Source of the DNA: an uncultured Cellulophaga sp.
Lineage (GTDB): Bacteria > Bacteroidota > Bacteroidia > Flavobacteriales > Flavobacteriaceae
Length of the DNA: 44,718 nt
Reading direction: 5' to 3'
Assembly (NCBI GenBank): GCA_947491225.1
Contig: CANLIE010000027.1
Location: 1 to 44,718, forward strand
The position numbers and the translations under genes are program-made. Each line of letters begins with the position of its first letter. Within the stretch, counting starts at the first letter, position 1. This document shows positions 7,163-16,097 of the stretch, one piece after another. Below the pieces are notes generated by a model. It was not told the DNA's origin. It was given only the letters and a program-made list of their open reading frames with translations, and did no database searches.

Positions 7163-8683
7163 ATGCATTCAATAAAATCACTACTTATTTTTATTTTCAT
7201 TCTTTTAATCAAAGGTAACTGTTATTCTCAAGAATTAAATTCTACTATAAAGGATGCTAAAACTAAAGAAGCTATTCCTTATGTAACCGTAATATTATCA
7301 AATAAAAAAGGTATAATTACTAATGAAGAAGGCCATTTTTCTTTATCAATAGACAACAGTACAGAAAAAGATTCTCTTTTTATTTCTTGTATAGGATATG
7401 AATCTATTAACAAACCTATTTTAGAGTTTAATGATAGTATTATCTATTTAGCCCCAAAAACAATTGAATTAAATGAAGTTTTGGTTTCTAATAAAAATTA
7501 TACTGCAAAAGAAATAATAAATCTTGTAAAAGATAGTCTAAATACTAATTACAGTAAGACTCTCACTAAAAAGAAATTATTTTTCAGGGAATCTTACCAT
7601 CAAAATCTAGACAAAACAAACTATACTTTTATGAAATCTACCATAAAAGAATTAAATAAAAATTTTTTAGATAATGTTTTAAATAATATTCCTAAAAAGA
7701 GTAGTAGTTATACTGAAATATTGTGTGACTTGTATGGAAACTACAACAAAGAAGAGCAAAAAATAAACACTTTAAAAGCTTGTAGACTTTATGATAAAAA
7801 TAGTGATTTAGACATAAGTAAACTAGAAGAAAAGTTTAATGACATCATTAAAAAAAATGTTAAACCAAATTCTTATTTTAAAATAAAATCTGGAATATTT
7901 GGAACTAAAATAGATGCAAAAGAAATGGGTCTTTTTGAAGAGGCAAAAAAGGATAGCGCCACAATAAAAAAAGAGATTGAAAAACGAAAAAAACAAGAAG
8001 AACTTAAAAAAGCCAATTTCTCTTTATGGAAAAGAAAGAGTATTGCACGTTTATTTGAACATTTATTTTTTATGAATAAAACCAATTTAAACATAATTAC
8101 TAAATCTAATAGGTACGAATTTGAATTAAAGGATTTTACATTTTTAGGTAATGCACCAGTATATATTTTGAGTTTTAAACCTAAAAGAGGAGCTGATTAT
8201 AAAGGAATACTTTATGTTAATGCTGATGATTTTGCTATAATTAGATTGGATTATGAAAATGTGAAAAATCTAAAAAGCATAAAACTATTAGGAATATCTT
8301 ATCAAGAACACATAGCACGCGGCAAAATGATTTTTTCTAAAAATGAAGAAAATAAATACGATTTACGATTTTATGAAAAAGAAACAGGAAGTAGATCTGG
8401 AATTAGAAGACCTTTAAAAATCATTGAAAAAAACAAAATAGTAAAAGGGAAAAACAAACAAAATGAACTTTATGTAAAACTGGATATGGCAATGACTAGC
8501 ATTAATAAATATGAGATAGTAGTTTTTGATACTGAAAAAATAACAAAAACACAGTTTGATAATTATAAAGAAAATAACAAAATAATCCCTACTCATTTAA
8601 ACAAATATGACCCAGAATTTTGGAAAGGCTATAGTATTATAGAACCTAACCAAGCTATTAAAGAATTTACAGCCCAAGAATAA
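7163..8683 (+). CDS. Secreted protein with CarboxypepD_reg-like domain
   Basis: Starting at the ATG at 7163 gives 506 residues that open with a clean Sec signal peptide, MHSIKSLLIFIFILLIKG, cut near NCYSQ. The frame is open to a TTG at 7118, but that start would bury the signal. After the signal comes a carboxypeptidase regulatory-like beta-sandwich: ELNSTIKDAKTKEAIPYVTV, then TNEEGHFSLS and a DSLFISCIGYESI segment, about residues 22-105. This domain is common on surface proteins and TonB receptors of Bacteroidota. The long, Lys-rich remainder (about 110-506) is not recognised but has beta-rich stretches such as YKGILYVNADDFAIIRLDYE. It is probably periplasmic or outer-membrane associated. 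No functional partner is evident nearby. Confidence 0.75.
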   Translation: MHSIKSLLIFIFILLIKGNCYSQELNSTIKDAKTKEAIPYVTVILSNKKGIITNEEGHFSLSIDNSTEKDSLFISCIGYESINKPILEFNDSIIYLAPKTIELNEVLVSNKNYTAKEIINLVKDSLNTNYSKTLTKKKLFFRESYHQNLDKTNYTFMKSTIKELNKNFLDNVLNNIPKKSSSYTEILCDLYGNYNKEEQKINTLKACRLYDKNSDLDISKLEEKFNDIIKKNVKPNSYFKIKSGIFGTKIDAKEMGLFEEAKKDSATIKKEIEKRKKQEELKKANFSLWKRKSIARLFEHLFFMNKTNLNIITKSNRYEFELKDFTFLGNAPVYILSFKPKRGADYKGILYVNADDFAIIRLDYENVKNLKSIKLLGISYQEHIARGKMIFSKNEENKYDLRFYEKETGSRSGIRRPLKIIEKNKIVKGKNKQNELYVKLDMAMTSINKYEIVVFDTEKITKTQFDNYKENNKIIPTHLNKYDPEFWKGYSIIEPNQAIKEFTAQE

Positions 8684-8693
8684 AAAGTTAAAA

Positions 8694-9074
8694 TTATGTT
8701 TGTAGAAAATTATAAAGTAACAAAAACCACCCTATAACTAAACTCAATCCACCCAAGGGGGTTATGGGGCCTAGGAAACGTAATTTCTTCCCTTTAGCAG
8801 ATGAAATACATAACCCATAAATACTAAAAGAAAACAAGAATACTCCTATAATGAAAGCGTATGCTATAACAACTTCTAGTGTTGTAGAAAAACTGTAATT
8901 AGCTCCTACAAACAATAGCACAATTGCATGATACATTTGATATTTTACACCAGTTTCAAAATTTTTGAGTTGGTCATCCGTAAATATTTTCTTTAATGCA
9001 TGTGCGCCAAATGCACCAAAAACAACGGCCAACAAACCGTATATAGCTCCTGCTACTTGAACCAAAATTATCAT
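8694..9074 (-). CDS. DUF423 family membrane protein
   Basis: 126 residues with four predicted membrane helices and the family signature GLLAVVFGAFGAHALKK near the N-terminus, followed by FETGVKYQMYHAIVLLFVG. DUF423 proteins (E. coli YgdD type) are small inner-membrane proteins of unknown biochemical role. It ends the minus-strand run that starts with the metal regulator, 11 nt after the preceding small protein gene, and may be cotranscribed. It is convergent with the secreted protein ending at 8683. Confidence 0.88.
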   Translation of the reverse strand: MIILVQVAGAIYGLLAVVFGAFGAHALKKIFTDDQLKNFETGVKYQMYHAIVLLFVGANYSFSTTLEVVIAYAFIIGVFLFSFSIYGLCISSAKGKKLRFLGPITPLGGLSLVIGWFLLLYNFLQT

Positions 9075-9085
9075 AACTCAGAGAA

Positions 9086-9520
9086 TTAGTTTTTTAGTTT
9101 GGACAAACTATCCACCTTTTTAGAGAATAGTCCATAGATTTTTTGTGTTTCAGTAGAATCTGATAAATTAAAAAATAATAGTAACGAATCTTTGTATGTT
9201 ACTTTTATTTTTTGTTGAGACAACTTATCCACATAAATATATACTTCAGTATTATATATTGAATCTTTAAACACACCTTTCTCTATTTCTTTAACAGAAA
9301 ACCCGTTGATGCGTTCTAATTGTGGAATTTTATCAACTAACTCTACATTATTGATATCTGAAAAATTAAGTTCTTTGTAATAGATACCAGATAAAATTTG
9401 AAAACGATTATTTTCAATTGAAATCCAGTTCTTATAATGCGCAATAAAAGCCACAATAACCAATAGCAAGGTTACTACTATTAGGAAATTCCAAAGCCAA
9501 TGTCGTTTTTTATTTGTCAT
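9086..9520 (-). CDS. Hypothetical single-pass membrane protein
   Basis: 144 residues: a short basic start (MTNKKRHW), one membrane helix at about residues 9-28 (LWNFLIVVTLLLVIVAFIAH), then a roughly 115-residue soluble part. Segments such as NRFQILSGIYYKELNFSDI are reminiscent of bacterial PH-like domains, but the match is too weak to assign. It lies 50 nt after the second metal permease and 11 nt before the DUF423 gene, so it may belong to the same transcript. No function can be assigned. Confidence 0.7.
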   Translation of the reverse strand: MTNKKRHWLWNFLIVVTLLLVIVAFIAHYKNWISIENNRFQILSGIYYKELNFSDINNVELVDKIPQLERINGFSVKEIEKGVFKDSIYNTEVYIYVDKLSQQKIKVTYKDSLLLFFNLSDSTETQKIYGLFSKKVDSLSKLKN

Positions 9521-9570
9521 CTTATTTACGAATGTACAACAGATAGAATTTTCAAAAAAATTATTTTAGC

Positions 9571-10731
9571 TTATCCCCTAAACAAAAAGAAATCTTCTTT
9601 CATTTTTTCAATGGCCACTGTACTATTAGTTGTTATATAATCTATGGCTTTCTCAGTAAATCCTTGTCCCTTTTCTGTTAGCGAAATAATATTATTCTCT
9701 ATTATGATCATATTATTCTTTAGTGCTAAATCTAAAACAGTTTTAGATCTTATTTTTCCCCAGTTTATGTGTTCGCTTAAATGATTTAAATGTCTCTCTG
9801 ATTCTTCTGTATGATTTTGTAAGTGTAGCAAAAATGTAAGTAAATAAACTTCCATTTGTTGTCTTTTTTGGCGAAACAGCACAGATATCAACCCTTTTTT
9901 AGGGGCAAATAAATACACTAAAAGAAAGAGAACGCCTAAAACAGTTGCTATAGATCCTGCAATTGAAGCATCTAAATAATGTGCAATCCAATATCCTGTT
10001 AATGCAGAGGCTATACCAGAAAACACCGCAATAACAAGCATCTTCTTTAAATCGTTTGTCAGTAAATATGCAATTGCTGCTGGGGCAATCATTAAGGCTA
10101 CCACCAAAATGGCTCCAACAGCGTCAAAAGCCCCTACTGTAGTCACAGAAGCAATGGACATTAACCCGTAATGCACCACCACTGGAGAAAAACCTAATGT
10201 TGCCGCAAGTTGTTTATCAAAAGTACTTATCTTTAATTCTTTAAAAAAGGTAATTAATAATAGCAATGTAACCAACAATATTGTTCCTATTACCCAAAGA
10301 GATTTTGGACCTAAGTCCATCCCATTTATCAAAAACCGATAAGACGGAGCATAAGCTAACTCACCCAAAAATACTACATCCACATCCAAATGGACATCAT
10401 TAGCGTTTTTTGCTATTAATATTACACCAATGCTAAACAAAGTAGGAAACACCAAACCTATGGCGGTATCTTCTTTTACCAAACCCGTTTTCTGAATAAA
10501 CTCTACCAAAACAACGGTTATTACTCCTGTCATAGCTGCCAACAATATTAACCAAGGAGAATTTAAATCTTCTGTTAAAAAGAAACCTATTACTATCCCT
10601 GGTAATATGGAGTGACTAATGGCATCACTAATCATTGCCATTTTACGCAACACCAAAAAGGTTCCTGGAATGGCACAAGCAACGGCAACCAAACAAGCAA
10701 TAATTTGTATTTCTATCTGTGCGCTACTCAT
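9571..10731 (-). CDS. Metal ABC transporter permease with C-terminal winged helix (second)
   Basis: Membrane subunit of a Mn/Zn/Fe importer of the ABC-3 family (TroD/MntD/ZnuB type). About residues 1-285 hold the helices and family motifs, including the early KMAMISDAISHSILPGIVIG and DAVGAILVVALMIAPAAIAY. After the membrane part, near LFAPKKGLISVLFRQKRQQ, about 100 residues follow with winged-helix character: EVYLLTFLLHLQNHTEESER, IRSKTVLDLALKNNMI and ISLTEKGQGFTEKA. The last segment resembles the wing of DtxR-type repressors. The gene overlaps the end of the first permease gene by 8 nt. Full length is 386 versus about 280 for plain permeases. The two permeases probably form a heterodimer. 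Confidence 0.9.
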   Translation of the reverse strand: MSSAQIEIQIIACLVAVACAIPGTFLVLRKMAMISDAISHSILPGIVIGFFLTEDLNSPWLILLAAMTGVITVVLVEFIQKTGLVKEDTAIGLVFPTLFSIGVILIAKNANDVHLDVDVVFLGELAYAPSYRFLINGMDLGPKSLWVIGTILLVTLLLLITFFKELKISTFDKQLAATLGFSPVVVHYGLMSIASVTTVGAFDAVGAILVVALMIAPAAIAYLLTNDLKKMLVIAVFSGIASALTGYWIAHYLDASIAGSIATVLGVLFLLVYLFAPKKGLISVLFRQKRQQMEVYLLTFLLHLQNHTEESERHLNHLSEHINWGKIRSKTVLDLALKNNMIIIENNIISLTEKGQGFTEKAIDYITTNSTVAIEKMKEDFFLFRG

Positions 10732-11848
10732 TATTTTCTAATTGATTATATAAATTTGAAGCCTTATCAAATCCTTTTTCTGTTAAAGACCACATGGATT
10801 TGTTTACTTTTATATATTCCCTGTCTTCTAGTTTTTGCAATGATTTTTTTGTAAATCCTTGAAAATTATTTAGGATTTTCACTGTATGTGGATGTTCCTT
10901 ATTTTTATGCGTCTTAGCTATATTGTACATAAAAGCTAATGTTTTATGCAATTGTAAATCATTACGATTGTTCCAGTATCTAATTTCACGAAAAAGCAAT
11001 CCTCTTTTAGGTGAAAAAACAAATGAAAACAATACAAAGACAGCCGCTATCAACACAATTACTGGCCCGGTTGACAAGTTACTGGAGCTTGCACTTATGG
11101 CTGTTCCTAAAACTCCTGAAAACGATCCGAAGATTGCAGCCAATAATACCATTACCCCCAAACTATTTGTCCATTGTCTTGCAGCAGCAGCAGGCGCCAA
11201 TAACATTGCGCTCATTAATACCACACCAACGGCTTGCAACCCAATTACAATACAAAGTACAATGAAAAAAGTAATTAGGACATCTAAAAATTTAATGTTA
11301 AAACCCAGCGATTTAGCATAATCAGCATCAAAAAGCAATAATTTGAATTCTTTCCAAAAAACGAGAAGCACTAGTAAACTTAAACCTGCAATAAAGCACA
11401 TAGTCCATACATCACTACTTACCAAAGTAGCAGCTTGCCCAAACAAATACTTATTTAACCCTGCCTGGTTTGCATTTGGCATTTTCTGTATAAATGTAAG
11501 TAACAACATTCCAAACCCAAAAAACAAAGAGAGTATAAGTCCTAATGCCGTATCTGATTTTAAGTGTGTATTTTTAACAATACCTCTGATCCAAAATGCG
11601 CCTATTAATCCACTAATTAAAGCTCCAATTAACAATGCATTACTATTTTTGGTTTCCGTAATTAAAAATGCAATTGCAATACCTGGCAAAGCTGCATGTG
11701 ATATTGCATCACCTAGTAGGCTTTGTTTACGTAATACTGCAAAACTACCTAGCATACCACACAATGCACCAAGAACTGCTGTTCCAAGGGTTACGGTTTG
11801 CAAAGTATAATCTGTAAAAAGAAGATCTATGTATTCTGTTATACCCAC
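10724..11848 (-). CDS. Metal ABC transporter permease with C-terminal winged helix (first)
   Basis: Partner permease of the same ABC-3 family, 374 residues. The conserved early segment is RKQSLLGDAISHAALPGIA, and MSAMLLAPAAAARQWT marks a later transmembrane region. The membrane part ends about residue 280 at FSFVFSPKRGLLF. The remaining 90 or so residues, including FTKKSLQKLEDREYIKVNKS and LTEKGFDKA, look like a winged-helix DNA-binding domain related to the N-terminal half of DtxR/MntR. Neither tail shows the dimerisation and metal-binding segment of a full repressor. The arrangement recalls Chlamydia YtgCR, in which a permease carries a DtxR-like repressor. Its start is 37 nt after the ATPase gene. 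Confidence 0.9.
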   Translation of the reverse strand: MGITEYIDLLFTDYTLQTVTLGTAVLGALCGMLGSFAVLRKQSLLGDAISHAALPGIAIAFLITETKNSNALLIGALISGLIGAFWIRGIVKNTHLKSDTALGLILSLFFGFGMLLLTFIQKMPNANQAGLNKYLFGQAATLVSSDVWTMCFIAGLSLLVLLVFWKEFKLLLFDADYAKSLGFNIKFLDVLITFFIVLCIVIGLQAVGVVLMSAMLLAPAAAARQWTNSLGVMVLLAAIFGSFSGVLGTAISASSSNLSTGPVIVLIAAVFVLFSFVFSPKRGLLFREIRYWNNRNDLQLHKTLAFMYNIAKTHKNKEHPHTVKILNNFQGFTKKSLQKLEDREYIKVNKSMWSLTEKGFDKASNLYNQLENNE

Positions 11849-11885
11849 CTATTTAAGCTCATTTAAATTAAAAACATCTTTTCTT

Positions 11886-12623
11886 TTATTCCTGAACACT
11901 AACTTTGTAATTAATACCATAAGTCTTGGTTAGGTTACCATCATTAAAAATGTCTTTAACTGGTCCTGTTGCAATCTTTTTTACGTTTAAAAATGTAACC
12001 CAATCAAAATATTCTGGTACTGTTTGCAGGTCATGATGAACAACAATTAGCGTTTTACCTGCTTTACGTAATTCTTTTAAAATATTAATGATTGCTTTTT
12101 CCGTTGTAGCATCAACCCCTTGAAAGGGTTCATCCATTAGGTAAATACTAGCATTCTGCACCAATGCCCTTGCCAAAAAAATACGTTGCTGCTGGCCACC
12201 ACTAAGTTGACTAATTTGTCTAGATTTAAAAGATAACATTCCTACTTTTTCCAAAGCTTCCAAGGCTGCTTTTTTTTCTTTTTGTCCTGGTCTTTTTATC
12301 CATCCTAAACTACCATAAGTTCCCATCATCACAACATCTAAAGCTGTTGTTGGAAAATCCCAATCTACACTACCTTTTTGAGGCACATAAGCCACTTCTT
12401 GATGTTGTTTTTTATATGGTTTTCCAAAGATTTTAACACTCCCAGCAATGGGTTTTATAATACCCAATATAGATTTTATTAATGTAGACTTACCAGCACC
12501 ATTTGGACCAACAATAGCCATTAAAACACCTTCTGGTATGGCAAGATCTATATCCCACAATACTGGCTTGTAATTATAAGCAACCGTAAGATCATCTACT
12601 GTAATGGCATATTTTTTTTCCAT
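11886..12623 (-). CDS. Metal ABC transporter ATP-binding protein
   Basis: Cytoplasmic ATPase of the Mn/Zn/Fe importer, 245 residues. It has Walker [10 protein letters not shown] (39-47), the signature LSGGQ (140-144) with QQR following, and Walker B YLMDEP (161-166), then the switch histidine in VVHHDLQTV. The Q-loop segment [13 protein letters not shown] is typical of the TroB/MntB group. It starts 2 nt after the binding protein and is followed by both permeases. The transported metal cannot be decided from the sequence alone. Confidence 0.95.
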   Translation of the reverse strand: MEKKYAITVDDLTVAYNYKPVLWDIDLAIPEGVLMAIVGPNGAGKSTLIKSILGIIKPIAGSVKIFGKPYKKQHQEVAYVPQKGSVDWDFPTTALDVVMMGTYGSLGWIKRPGQKEKKAALEALEKVGMLSFKSRQISQLSGGQQQRIFLARALVQNASIYLMDEPFQGVDATTEKAIINILKELRKAGKTLIVVHHDLQTVPEYFDWVTFLNVKKIATGPVKDIFNDGNLTKTYGINYKVSVQE

Positions 12624-12625
12624 AA

Positions 12626-13549
12626 CTATTTTAAAGCATTTACAATTGTGGTTACATTGTATCTAAACATTCCTAAATATGTACCTTCCTCAGTTCCTTT
12701 GTTTCCTAAAGCATCAGAAAACAATGTTCCACCAATTATAACTTTATGTCCTTTAGATTTTACTGATTCTTGCAAAGCCTCTATTGTTCTTTTTGGAACA
12801 GAACTCTCTACAAAAATTGCTTTTACATTTTTAGAAATGATAAATTTTGCTAATTCCTGTACGTCTTTTACTCCAGCTTCAGTGGCTGTGGACAACCCCT
12901 GCAAACCAACAACTTCAAAATCAAATGCTTGTCCAAAATAATTAAATGCGTCATGTGCTGTAACCAATATTCTTTTTTCTTTAGGAAGTTGATTGGCCAA
13001 TGCTTTCATTTCAACTTCCAATGCATCTAATTTCATTATATATTTTTTACTGTTCTCTTCAAAAACAGCAGCATTTTTACTATCTAATTTCTTTAACTCT
13101 TCCGTAACATAAATAGTCATTTGTTTCCAAAAAGAAATATCAAACCAAATATGTGGATCATAATTAGAAGCAAAATATTCAGATCCTATTAATTTGTTTT
13201 TATTCAAAACATCAGCAATAGCAATGGTTTTCTTACTACTAGCTTCCATTTTCTCAAAAACATCAACCAGTTTACCTTCTAAATGCAATCCATTATAAAA
13301 AACTACATCAGCATCTACCAATTTACTTACATCTCCTTCACTTGCTTTATACAAATGAGGATCTACGCCACTACTCATTAAACCAATTACGTTAATGGCA
13401 TTTCCTCCAATGTTTTGTAATAAATCTGTTATCATAGAGGTTGTGGTAACAACATTTAGCTTACCATTATCTTGTTTTTTTGTATTTGACTTACAAGCAA
13501 CTAATGTAATTGCCAGTACACTAAATAATAAATATGTAATTTTTTTCAT
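12626..13549 (-). CDS. TroA-type metal-binding lipoprotein (ABC substrate-binding protein)
   Basis: Captures Mn, Zn or Fe in the periplasm and delivers it to the permeases. I choose the ATG at 13549: it gives a lipoprotein signal with the lipobox LVAC and C19, and lies 7 nt after the preceding gene. The frame extends to 13588, but that start overlaps the upstream gene. The 307-residue product shows four likely ligands of the family: H65 (VDPHLYK), H133 (YDPHIWFD), E248 (FVESSVP) and D279 (LFSDALG). Two His plus Glu and Asp is the Mn/Fe-type set of PsaA/TroA. The central His-rich loop of ZnuA is absent, which argues against a Zn-specialised protein. Confidence 0.93.
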   Translation of the reverse strand: MKKITYLLFSVLAITLVACKSNTKKQDNGKLNVVTTTSMITDLLQNIGGNAINVIGLMSSGVDPHLYKASEGDVSKLVDADVVFYNGLHLEGKLVDVFEKMEASSKKTIAIADVLNKNKLIGSEYFASNYDPHIWFDISFWKQMTIYVTEELKKLDSKNAAVFEENSKKYIMKLDALEVEMKALANQLPKEKRILVTAHDAFNYFGQAFDFEVVGLQGLSTATEAGVKDVQELAKFIISKNVKAIFVESSVPKRTIEALQESVKSKGHKVIIGGTLFSDALGNKGTEEGTYLGMFRYNVTTIVNALK

Positions 13550-13556
13550 TTTTAAT

Positions 13557-14342
13557 TTAATTTGGAAGTCTAAAACATATTCCTGCACTTAGCAGAATAT
13601 CTTGCCCTTCTGTTATACTAGATCCAAAACTTGCATCTAATTGCAAATTAGGTTTTACTAAATAAGTAATTCCAGCGTCCCACAAATGATTTGCTGAAGA
13701 ATTATCTGGAAGGTTACCGTACAGCTCTAAAAATCCCCCAAATTTATTTGTAAAGCCATAACCATAAGCTACTGTATACACATAAGCTGCCTCAGGAGAA
13801 TCATCTTCCCACTGTGCTCCTAAATTGTATGACATGCTAGATTTTTTACTTAACGTATGAGAAAAAGCAAATCTAAAATCTACTCCTGTAGTTTCTGGTC
13901 TTATGCTTTTACTTACTGTAAATGGCAAAAACAAATGTCCAATCAATCCTATTTCTGGCATCCCATTTTTTTCTTCAGCAATTGCTACTTTTATTCCAAA
14001 TAACAAAGGTGAAAATTCACTTAAATTACTACTAACAACATTATCATTTAACTTGTTTTTTACTTTACCAAGATCCCAACCCAAACGCAATTCCAAATTA
14101 TCAAACAAACCATAGCGTACCAGTGTAGTATTATATACAAAATGTTCATTTTTTATAACTCCATTTTTATAAGACTCATAAAAACCTCCAGTTTCTACTT
14201 GCAAAAACCCTTTTGGCACTACACTAGAAGATTCTGTTGCATCTGGTCTATCTGTAACCATTTGCAAACTATTATCATTTTCTTGAGCAATCAACACTCC
14301 TACAGACATTAAGAATAGGAAGCTTATTCTTTTTTTTTTCAT
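13557..14342 (-). CDS. Outer-membrane beta-barrel (Phenol_MetA_deg-like) in the metal operon
   Basis: 261 residues with a signal peptide (MKKKRISFLFLMSVGVLIAQ) and a beta-barrel pattern of alternating strands with aromatic residues. The opening TDRPDATESSSVVPKGFLQV is the hallmark of the MetA-pathway/'transporter' barrel family seen in many Bacteroidota. It starts only 3 nt after the metal regulator and precedes the TroA-type lipoprotein by 7 nt. It is therefore probably made with the importer and may be an outer-membrane pore for the metal; that role is inferred from position only. Confidence 0.75.
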   Translation of the reverse strand: MKKKRISFLFLMSVGVLIAQENDNSLQMVTDRPDATESSSVVPKGFLQVETGGFYESYKNGVIKNEHFVYNTTLVRYGLFDNLELRLGWDLGKVKNKLNDNVVSSNLSEFSPLLFGIKVAIAEEKNGMPEIGLIGHLFLPFTVSKSIRPETTGVDFRFAFSHTLSKKSSMSYNLGAQWEDDSPEAAYVYTVAYGYGFTNKFGGFLELYGNLPDNSSANHLWDAGITYLVKPNLQLDASFGSSITEGQDILLSAGICFRLPN

Positions 14343-14345
14343 TTT

Positions 14346-15002
14346 TTAGCTTAATTTTAAATATAGGTTTGATGCAATTTTTTGAGAGATATGAACTGTC
14401 CTACCTTCTATCTCTAAATGCATAGAATCATCAAATTTTTCTTTGTCTACTACTACTACCTTATCTCCTAATGCAATCTTATTTTTATCTAAAAACTTTA
14501 AAAACTGACTTGAAGAGTCTTTTACCCCAACACATACACCTTCTGATTTTACAGGTAATTCACTTAATAATATTTTTTTACGCTCTTTAAATTTCCCCTC
14601 TTTATTAGGGATTGGATCACCGTGTGGGTCAAAAGAAGGAAAGCCGAGCATTTCATCTAACCTATCTATCAATTGTTCACTTTGTATATGCTCCAACTGT
14701 TCTGCAACATCATGAACCTCATCCCAAGAAAAATCTAATTTATCTACCAAAAAAACCTCCCACAAACGGTGTTTTCTTATTATATACAATGCTATTTTTT
14801 GCCCTGCTTTAGTTAAAGAAACTCCTTGATATTTCTTATAATTTACCAGTTCTTTATCAGACAACTTCCTAATCATATCTGTTACAGAAGATGCTTTGGT
14901 ATTCATCTTATCTGCAATTAAATTGGTACTAACTGACTTACCAGATTGCAAGCTTAAGGTGTAAATAGACTTTATATAATTTTCTTCTGATTGAGAGAAC
15001 AT
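14346..15002 (-). CDS. DtxR/MntR-family metal-dependent transcriptional regulator
   Basis: 218 residues, with an N-terminal winged helix (about 1-70), a metal-binding/dimerisation region (about 71-135) and a C-terminal SH3-like FeoA domain (about 145-218). Candidate metal ligands are H78 (RKHRLWE), H97, E101, E104 and H105 in EVHDVAEQLEHIQS; the E-x-x-E-H pattern is MntR-like. At the usual N-terminal ligand positions (D8/E11 of B. subtilis MntR) the sequence has N8 and K11, so the metal site differs. As first gene of the uptake operon it is probably autoregulated through the palindrome at 15036-15049, repressing when metal is plentiful. Confidence 0.92.
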   Translation of the reverse strand: MFSQSEENYIKSIYTLSLQSGKSVSTNLIADKMNTKASSVTDMIRKLSDKELVNYKKYQGVSLTKAGQKIALYIIRKHRLWEVFLVDKLDFSWDEVHDVAEQLEHIQSEQLIDRLDEMLGFPSFDPHGDPIPNKEGKFKERKKILLSELPVKSEGVCVGVKDSSSQFLKFLDKNKIALGDKVVVVDKEKFDDSMHLEIEGRTVHISQKIASNLYLKLS

Positions 15003-15016
15003 TAAAATATTTTTTG

Positions 15017-15024
15017 GTAAATAT
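15017..15024 (-). promoter_or_regulatory. Possible -7 element of the metal-uptake operon
   Basis: On the minus strand this reads TATATTTA, a TAnnTTTR match 15 bases after a TTG at 15043-15041. The ATTTACCAAAAAA leader that follows it is also present, mirrored, before the divergent gene at 15098. Confidence 0.4.
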
Positions 15025-15035
15025 ACATTTAATTT

Positions 15036-15049
15036 TTAGGCAAGACTAA
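15036..15049. promoter_or_regulatory. Candidate DtxR/MntR operator
   Basis: TTAGGCAAGACTAA has the symmetric form TTAGnCnnGnCTAA and resembles the TTAGG...CCTAA operators of DtxR-family repressors. It overlaps the -33 region of the metal operon and lies about 50 bases from the start of the divergent gene, so a bound repressor could affect both. Confidence 0.6.
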
Positions 15050-15097
15050 TTATATGTTTCCTATCTATACTTTTAGTACATTTACCAAAAAAAAGCT

Positions 15098-16093
15098 ATG
15101 AAACAACTTGTTTGTTTTTTTATACTACTGTTTTGCATTGCTACAACCAATGCACAAAAAAAACAAGACACTACTATTACCATTACTAAAAACAAAGACT
15201 ATTCTTTAGTATTTGCAACAAATAAAAATGACGAAATTGACCTTTACATTAAGTCTAGAGGGAAAGAAAATATAGTTTATACTCTAGTTAAATACTATAC
15301 AGACAAAGAACCTATCTTTAAAAAGCTGAAAAAGAAAGAATCTTTATGGCTAATAGCTCCAGAAAAAAATATTTACGAGTTAATTATAAAAAGTACTAGT
15401 GATAAAGAGAGTAAAATAAGCATAAAACTTAATGTAAATTCTTTTAACAAAGAAGCGCCGATAATTGCTTATAAAGAAATTGCAGACACTACATATGCTG
15501 CTCCTGAAAAAACAGAAACAAAAATAAAAAAGCTAAAAACTATTACATTACAACAAGATAACTTCTACTTAAATAGTAAATCTAATGACTTATTAAAAGG
15601 AGGAAAAAGTAGAGTTCTAGTACCAATTGCTTTACCAGAAAACACTGTTTCATGGTATTACGCTTTTAGCGCTTCTAGAGAAGAAAAAGATATTAAAAAC
15701 ACTATAAAAAGTTTTGGACTAGCTTCTACGTTATCTAATTACATAGATAAAGAAAACTCTTTCTCTGGGGCAGTAGAAAATTTGAGCCCACCTCCAGGCG
15801 CCAACATATGCGACATTTACTTGCTTAACCAAGAAAATGCAATTTTGTTTAAAAACAAAGAAGAATATAAATCTATTTTACTTGGCTCTAGAGAAAACTA
15901 CAAATCTGGTATTGTAAATATTATAGACAATGATACTGGCACTTATTATTTAGGATTAAATAACCCAGATAATATATACGGCATACACATAGGTATAGAA
16001 GTAATTTGTATTGTAGAACAACATCATAATATACAACAAATGTATAGTAAACCAATAATTACGCTAAAAAAAGTTCCGTATTTGGTAGAGTAA
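15098..16093 (+). CDS. Secreted protein of unknown function, divergent from the metal operon
   Basis: 331 residues. The N-terminus is a good Sec signal peptide (MKQLVCFFILLFCIATTNAQ). The mature part looks like two beta-rich halves: about residues 25-115, with KDYSLVFATNKNDEIDLYIK, and about 150-331, with LPENTVSWYYAFSASREE. They are separated by a low-complexity linker containing ETKIKKLKT. The second half ends near HIGIEVICIVEQHHN. I do not recognise the family. The gene shares a 95-bp divergent promoter region with the DtxR-type regulator, including the palindrome at 15036-15049 and a mirrored ATTTACCAAAAAA leader. Control by metal is therefore plausible but unproven. Confidence 0.65.
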   Translation: MKQLVCFFILLFCIATTNAQKKQDTTITITKNKDYSLVFATNKNDEIDLYIKSRGKENIVYTLVKYYTDKEPIFKKLKKKESLWLIAPEKNIYELIIKSTSDKESKISIKLNVNSFNKEAPIIAYKEIADTTYAAPEKTETKIKKLKTITLQQDNFYLNSKSNDLLKGGKSRVLVPIALPENTVSWYYAFSASREEKDIKNTIKSFGLASTLSNYIDKENSFSGAVENLSPPPGANICDIYLLNQENAILFKNKEEYKSILLGSRENYKSGIVNIIDNDTGTYYLGLNNPDNIYGIHIGIEVICIVEQHHNIQQMYSKPIITLKKVPYLVE

Positions 16094-16097
16094 AAAG

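Noticed and set aside
11343-11810. 155-codon plus-strand frame opposite the first permease
   Set aside because: Antisense shadow of a well-supported gene; its Pro/Asn-rich translation has no protein-like organisation.
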